DNA from: a bacterium
GTDB lineage: Bacteria; UBA9089; CG2-30-40-21; SBAY01
Length of the DNA: 9,116 bases
NCBI GenBank assembly: GCA_030018635.1
Contig: JASEHU010000045.1
Span: 2,215 to 11,330 of the forward strand
Reading direction: 5' to 3'
Shown one piece after another: positions 5,750 through 9,116 of the stretch. Every line of letters begins with the position of its first letter. Position 1 is the stretch's first letter. A program made the position numbers and the translations under genes. Under the pieces are notes generated by a model that made no database searches, was not told the DNA's origin, and saw only the letters and a list, made by a program, of their open reading frames with translations.

Positions 5750-6582
5750 CGGTATTTTCTTCCAGTTATTTTTTGCAAAAGATATAAGCATGAGAAAATT
5801 AGCAATCTACCACATTGCCGTAAAAATGGAATCAAAAATGCTGGATAATCTTTTCGATATTTCCAGATTAGTAACAGAACTGCATTAGAATCTTTCATAC
5901 GCATTTCAATAATATTTCGTTGCAATGAAGTTTGCTCGCGATACCTTAAATAATAACCTGGCAATACAGCCATTTTCCCCATTTTCCCCAGTTTCAGCCA
6001 TAAATCATAATCTTTTCCCCGCTCAAGCAATTCGTTATAACCGCCAACCTCTAAAACAGCCTTTTTTCGATAAACAACAGATGAATGAGCAAATGGATTG
6101 TAATAAAAAATATTTCTTCTTAATTCTTCATCTCTATGTGGGAAGTTAATTCTGGTTATTTCTTTCCCATCGTTGTAATCAGTAACCACTACATTGGTAC
6201 CAACCAGGACACAATTCTGATTTTTATCTAAAAATTTAATTTGCTCATCAAGTTTGTCTGAGGATAACCAGACATCATCGTCATCAAGGATAGCAATATA
6301 TTCCCCTTTAGCTGTCTTTAATCCAATATTTAAACTTTTAGCCGAGCCCAAATTTGTATAATTCTTTAGGTAATGAATTCGTGAATCTTTAAATGAGAAG
6401 ATTATCTGTTTTGTGCCATTGTCTACAATAGCGTCATCCACAATAATTATCTCAAGATTTTCAATATTTTGAGATAAAACACTTTTAATAGCCTCAGATA
6501 AAAGAGCGGGTCTGTTGAAAGTTGTTATAATCACACTAATTATGGGATTATTCACCAACTCTCCCTGGTGGCTCTTTTTCAT
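5746..6582 (-). CDS. Family 2 glycosyltransferase
   Basis: Soluble or membrane-associated GT-A glycosyltransferase of 278 aa that probably adds one sugar to the lipid-linked repeat unit. Motifs in order: ISVIITTFNRPALLSEAIKSV (15-35, split here as ISVIITTFNRP then ALLSEAIKSV), EIIIVDDA (44-51), NLGSAKSLNIGL (77-88), the metal-binding ILDDDDVW (98-105), NPFAHSSVVYRK (162-173) and GKDYDLWLKL (189-198), in which the common Glu before Asp is Lys. The C-terminal ~35 residues (IPFLRQCGRLLIFSCLYLLQ) are hydrophobic and may touch the membrane. The ATG overlaps the stop of the upstream methyltransferase by four bases (ATGA), with a GAGGT ribosome site 6 bases upstream. Its own stop overlaps the next ATG in the same way, so three genes were once translationally coupled. 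Donor sugar unknown. Confidence 0.9.
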   Translation of the reverse strand: MKKSHQGELVNNPIISVIITTFNRPALLSEAIKSVLSQNIENLEIIIVDDAIVDNGTKQIIFSFKDSRIHYLKNYTNLGSAKSLNIGLKTAKGEYIAILDDDDVWLSSDKLDEQIKFLDKNQNCVLVGTNVVVTDYNDGKEITRINFPHRDEELRRNIFYYNPFAHSSVVYRKKAVLEVGGYNELLERGKDYDLWLKLGKMGKMAVLPGYYLRYREQTSLQRNIIEMRMKDSNAVLLLIWKYRKDYPAFLIPFLRQCGRLLIFSCLYLLQKITGRKYR

Positions 6583-7247
6583 AAAGTTACCTCAATTATA
6601 TATCCATATTTTGCCCAATTACCTTGCCACACCTCAGGTAGGATTTTAGTTACTTTTATACATTCAGTTGGGACAAATTTCTCAAACAAATTTCGGTAAT
6701 TATAAACCCAATTGTCAGCATAAAAAGGTTTTTCCACTTCATAGTGCCATTCACACAGTATTATTGATTTGCGAGCAATACGGAACAATTCATTAATTAC
6801 AGTTTCAATCTTATCCGGCCCAATGTAAATAAGTGCGGCATCGGTAAATACTATATCTATATTCTCGAATTTTTTAAGATTACCAAATTCACCGATTGTA
6901 AGAAAAACATTTTTAATTTCTTGAGATTTAAGCCATTTTTGTCCTGCATAAATTGCGGCTGAACTGATATCTTGCCCGTATAATTTAGCCTCAGGGAATT
7001 TATTAGCTAAAAGATAAAGATTAGGCCCTGAGGCACAACCAATTTCTAAAACGGTTTCAAATGGAGTATAGACAGATATTTTCTCAATCAGAAGTCTCCG
7101 ATGTGGGTGATTAAGGGAATCATTAGAAAGATAACTTAAAGCCCATCTTCTGTCAAAAAAATGACGAAAACGCCAGAAAAGTTCATCACTTAATGTGCCA
7201 AATATTTTATTTAGCCTTCTTTTGAGAAATCGCAGAATTTTCTTCAT
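6579..7247 (-). CDS. Class I SAM-dependent methyltransferase
   Basis: Probably methylates a sugar or chain end in the polysaccharide. With the start used here the protein has 222 aa. Motif I is VLEIGCASGPN (66-76), then an acidic strand-2 end LYGQDISSAA (~90-99), and motif IV region IDIVFTDAALIYIG (~130-143). After it, the helix LFRIARKSIILCEWH is typical of Methyltransf_25-like folds. A basic N-terminus (MKKILRFLKRRLNKIF) may hold it near the membrane. I chose the ATG at 7247 because a GAGG site lies 10 bases upstream; the ATG at 7268 has no ribosome site. It ends in a four-base overlap with the GT2 gene. The upstream GT4 gene stops 83 bases earlier, inside a palindromic repeat that fills much of that gap. 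Substrate unknown; it is not the same type as the truncated methyltransferase at 5603-5749. Confidence 0.85.
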   Translation of the reverse strand: MKKILRFLKRRLNKIFGTLSDELFWRFRHFFDRRWALSYLSNDSLNHPHRRLLIEKISVYTPFETVLEIGCASGPNLYLLANKFPEAKLYGQDISSAAIYAGQKWLKSQEIKNVFLTIGEFGNLKKFENIDIVFTDAALIYIGPDKIETVINELFRIARKSIILCEWHYEVEKPFYADNWVYNYRNLFEKFVPTECIKVTKILPEVWQGNWAKYGYIIEVTL

Positions 7248-7303
7248 CCAACTAATACCTCGTTCCATTTGATTTTAGCAGTTCGGTGGTTTTTGCTAAT
7301 AAG

Positions 7304-7383
7304 TTTCATTGCAAATTTATCATTGCAAAATTAGCATTTCAAATTTAAAATGCTAAATGTTAAATTTGCAATTTGCAATGAAA
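7304..7383. repeat. 80-bp nested palindrome overlapping the 3' end of the GT4 gene
   Basis: TTTCATTGCAAATT at 7304-7317 is the exact reverse complement of 7370-7383. Nested inside, TTAGCATTT (7331-7339) pairs with AAATGCTAA (7348-7356) around an 8-base loop. The words TTGCAAAT and ATTGCAAA recur throughout. About 53 bases of it (7331-7383) are translated as the C-terminus of the GT4 protein, and the TAA stop codon lies in the inner arm. The rest reaches toward the methyltransferase gene. A stem-loop in the transcript here could affect stability between the two cistrons; that is inference. Confidence 0.75.
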
Positions 7384-8494
7384 TCAACCCACAAAAACAA
7401 ATGGAATGACCCACTAATTCCCTGTATAGTTTTTCCATTTTCTCCATTTCTCTGTAATAATTATTTTTCTCTTCAATTGTTTTTCTTCCTTCCTGCCCAA
7501 TTCTTCTCCTTAGAGCTTCATTAGCGAGCAAGTAAATAATCTTTTCTGCTATTACCTCTGGTCTTTTTACAGGCACAATGAATCCATTTTCTCCATCCTT
7601 TATCCATTCCTTGTTCTCTCCAGAATTAGTAATCACTACAGGTACTCCAGCCGCCATTGCCTCGGCTGTAGAGGCGGCAATACCGGCATCTGAAAGGGAG
7701 GTAGAAACATAAACATCTGATGAGGCAAGATATGTGGGAAGTTCATCATTTGAATATCTACCTATAAATCGGACGCTATCCATAACACCTGTAGATTCAT
7801 CTAATCTTTTTAAATATTCCTCAGAAGAGCCTGCTCCGGCAATTACAAATCTTGCCTTTGGGAACTCTTTTAGAACATAGGGAATACTTCTAATTAATGT
7901 TTCAATATCATATATCGGTTCAAGGCTTCGTAAGCTTATAATCACAGGGGAATCATTTACCCCCCATCGGGCAAGTAAATCCTCATTCTTTGCCTGTGGT
8001 TTAAATTTGTCCGCTTCTACTCCAAAGTAAATAAGATTAATTTTTTTATTATCTATCCCTAATTTTGTCATAGCCTCTATCATATGATTGGCATCACAGG
8101 TAATTAAATCTGCTTTTGTTAAGGCAAATTTTACTAATGTTTTTTTAATCATAGATTTACCTGCTATTAAAACATCTGACCCCCAGGCGGTTAATACAAA
8201 GGGATGAAATCCAGTCAAGGCACCAAGCATTCCATTCAATCCAGCATAATGGACATGTAAAATATCAGGTTTTATCTTTTTTATAAGCCTTTTGATATCA
8301 CTTAGATAATGCAATATATTTAGGGGGGAAAATCCTGGTAATTCTTTAATCAAATACAATCTTACATTTTCAATATTACCTTCAGTTGAAGGCGCAAGAG
8401 ATAGCCAATGAATCTCATGCCCTCTTTCTGCAAAATATTTAATCCATCGTTTCGAATGAACAGAATTAGCCCCGGCTAAAAAACAAATCTTCAT
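7331..8494 (-). CDS. Family 4 (GT-B) glycosyltransferase with repeat-derived C-terminal tail
   Basis: Retaining GT-B glycosyltransferase that probably adds a hexose or similar unit to the lipid-linked chain in the cytoplasm. The N-terminal domain starts MKICFLAGANSVHSKRW, with PDILHVHYAG (76-85) and LTAWGSDVLI (101-110). The C-terminal nucleotide-binding domain has ISLRSLEPIYDIETLI (186-201), ARFVIAGAGSSEEYL (214-228), VRFIGRYSNDELPTYLASSD (241-260) and the signature SDAGIAASTAEAMAAG (268-283). The last keeps the second Glu of EX7E (E278) but not the first. This variant is familiar from 'SLSDAG' GT4 subfamilies. The domain ends near YRELV (357-361). The remaining ~26 residues (from GHSICFC) are largely translated from a palindromic repeat. 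An AAGGAG site lies 6 bases before the ATG. About 245 bases of repeats separate it from the upstream gene, so it may begin a transcript, although I see no convincing promoter. Confidence 0.9.
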   Translation of the reverse strand: MKICFLAGANSVHSKRWIKYFAERGHEIHWLSLAPSTEGNIENVRLYLIKELPGFSPLNILHYLSDIKRLIKKIKPDILHVHYAGLNGMLGALTGFHPFVLTAWGSDVLIAGKSMIKKTLVKFALTKADLITCDANHMIEAMTKLGIDNKKINLIYFGVEADKFKPQAKNEDLLARWGVNDSPVIISLRSLEPIYDIETLIRSIPYVLKEFPKARFVIAGAGSSEEYLKRLDESTGVMDSVRFIGRYSNDELPTYLASSDVYVSTSLSDAGIAASTAEAMAAGVPVVITNSGENKEWIKDGENGFIVPVKRPEVIAEKIIYLLANEALRRRIGQEGRKTIEEKNNYYREMEKMEKLYRELVGHSICFCGLISLQIANLTFSILNLKC

Positions 8495-8530
8495 ATCCCT
8501 CTCCTTAATTGAAGCAAGGCGACAGCTAAA

Positions 8531-8606
8531 GTCAGAGCTCGAATTGAGAAATTAGGCATTTCCCAGCACGAATGTTGTTACCTAATTTCCCAATTCGAGC
8601 TCTGAC
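8531..8606. repeat. 76-bp palindromic repeat, 26-bp arms with one mismatch
   Basis: The left arm 8531-8556 (starts GTCAGAGCTCGAATTG) and right arm 8581-8606 (ends CAATTCGAGCTCTGAC) are inverted copies differing at one base (A at 8547 against the expected G). They enclose a 24-base loop containing CCCAGCACGAATG. It lies just upstream of the GT4 gene on the minus strand. No T-run follows on either strand, so it is not an obvious terminator. No target duplication is seen. Confidence 0.85.
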
Positions 8607-8633
8607 CCCGTGATCCTCTCCATCGGGATAGTT

Positions 8634-8694
8634 GGAAATTAGAAATTGGAAATTGGGGAAAGAGAAAAGACCTAATTTCTAATTTCCAATTTCC
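8634..8694. repeat. Inverted pair of heptamer arrays (RGAAATT x3)
   Basis: GGAAATT, AGAAATT and GGAAATT run in tandem at 8634-8654. Three units of the complementary heptamer AATTTCY (AATTTCT, AATTTCC, AATTTCC) run at 8674-8694. The two arrays can pair with only A/G alternations, which give G-U wobble in RNA. The loop is short and purine-rich (GGGGAAAGAGAAAAGACC). The same AAATTRG words occur in the arms of the neighbouring palindrome, so the two may be related. Confidence 0.75.
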
Positions 8695-8739
8695 AAAATT
8701 ATCACAATTTGTTAGCATTTAAGGTATAACCCATTACCC

Positions 8740-9116
8740 TCATCTTAACATTTCTATTGCTAGTTTAAATGAGGTATCCAGGTATGAAATATTTCCCACA
8801 TAATATTCCTTAGCTTCAGAATATAACCTTGTCAGGTAATCAAGGTCAAGTGGACATTCTTTAAAAAGAACCTTTAAGTCTTCCTGGTCCCTTTGATGAA
8901 AACGTCCAATCTTCATTAATGCCATATCATAAGGACCCATGACCATTACTTTTATATTCGAAAATTTACCCGTCAGAATTTCTTTTGCTCTTTTAGAAAA
9001 GTCAGGGTGAAGGAAGTTAATATCTCGTGATATACGGTCAAGGGTAATAATTTTCCCATCATCTGTTTCTTCATATAATTCCGTAGGCAAAAGCACATTA
9101 ACTTCAAAAAAGCAAT
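8740..9116 (-). CDS. Partial nucleotidyltransferase-like (DUF6036-type) protein, 5' end beyond the window
   Basis: The frame is open through the right edge. Codons before the GTG at 9096 read CFFEVN, which continues naturally into VLLPTELYEE, so that GTG is not the start. The visible part ends ...LAIEMLR, TGA at 8742-8740. Its core FSNIKVMVMGPYDMALMKIGRFHQRDQEDLK (given in part: VMGPYDMALMKIGRF, then RDQEDLKVLF) fits the C-terminal half of DUF6036/MNT-like nucleotidyltransferases, where a 'P-x-DLxxxKxxRxxxRDxxDL' stretch follows the missing GS-x-D active site. Such genes are found as minor toxin-antitoxin or accessory genes; no partner is visible here. It is not obviously part of the polysaccharide pathway and probably marks the cluster border. 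The N-terminal catalytic motif would settle the family. Confidence 0.6.
   Translation of the reverse strand, partial: CFFEVNVLLPTELYEETDDGKIITLDRISRDINFLHPDFSKRAKEILTGKFSNIKVMVMGPYDMALMKIGRFHQRDQEDLKVLFKECPLDLDYLTRLYSEAKEYYVGNISYLDTSFKLAIEMLR

Noticed and set aside
5622..5888. Plus-strand open frame of 88 codons opposite the GT2 3' end
   Set aside because: It is the mirror of the GT2 gene and the methyltransferase remnant, has no family signal, and every supported gene runs on the other strand.
5925..6149. Plus-strand open frames inside the GT2 gene (and similar ones at 1308-1514, 2152-2424, 3290-3478 and 3586-3804)
   Set aside because: All lie antisense within genes with clear motifs and read as composition shadows.
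3913..8494. A new defence or signalling system in the cluster
   Set aside because: Every intact gene falls in a known polysaccharide-assembly family; no nuclease, helicase, toxin or sensor domain is seen apart from the partial nucleotidyltransferase-like gene at the edge.
9094..9096. GTG at 9096 as the start of the DUF6036-like gene
   Set aside because: The frame continues upstream to the window edge with a plausible protein sequence (CFFEVN), so the gene is partial.

Overview
The window is AT-rich bacterial DNA in which every recognisable gene lies on the minus strand. It holds the distal part of a surface-polysaccharide (O-antigen, capsule or exopolysaccharide) biosynthesis cluster of the Wzx/Wzy type. 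No RNA gene, CRISPR array or complete transposase is visible. The mix of AT-rich coding sequence, intergenic gaps packed with palindromic repeats, and a remnant of a C-terminal sorting/FlgD-like domain resembles metagenome-derived candidate-phylum bacteria (Desantisbacteria, Omnitrophota and similar). That placement is a weak inference.

Layout in the direction of transcription (right to left): 9116-8740, a partial DUF6036/nucleotidyltransferase-like gene cut by the window edge. 8739-8495, two palindromic repeats. 8494-7331, a GT4 glycosyltransferase whose last ~25 residues are encoded by a palindromic repeat. 7247-6579, a class I SAM methyltransferase. 6582-5746, a GT2 glycosyltransferase overlapping its upstream neighbour by ATGA. 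5749-5603, a broken 48-codon start of a second methyltransferase, also joined by ATGA. A repeat follows at 5570-5507, then a MurJ-family flippase (5463-3913) and a Wzy/O-antigen-ligase-family protein (3878-2649). A 105-bp MITE-like element with perfect 21-bp ends and 9-bp target duplications sits at 2637-2515, next to a consensus sigma-70 promoter at 2506-2478. That promoter points at an ExoA-like GT2 (2451-1390) and the initiating phosphoglycosyl transferase (1387-797). The last ~800 bases contain no intact gene: repeats, a 234-bp element with 27-bp imperfect terminal inverted repeats, and the 3' remnant of a secreted-protein gene that abuts it.

Putative pathway: the phosphoglycosyl transferase loads the first sugar phosphate onto undecaprenyl phosphate. 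The two GT2 enzymes and the GT4 extend the repeat unit, and the methyltransferase may decorate it. The MurJ-like protein flips the lipid-linked unit and the Wzy-like protein polymerises or ligates it. No chain-length regulator or outer-membrane exporter lies in the window. I see no clearly new biochemical system. The most notable signals are the repeat/MITE load of the gaps and its effects on genes: one 3' end rewritten and two gene remnants beside repeats.
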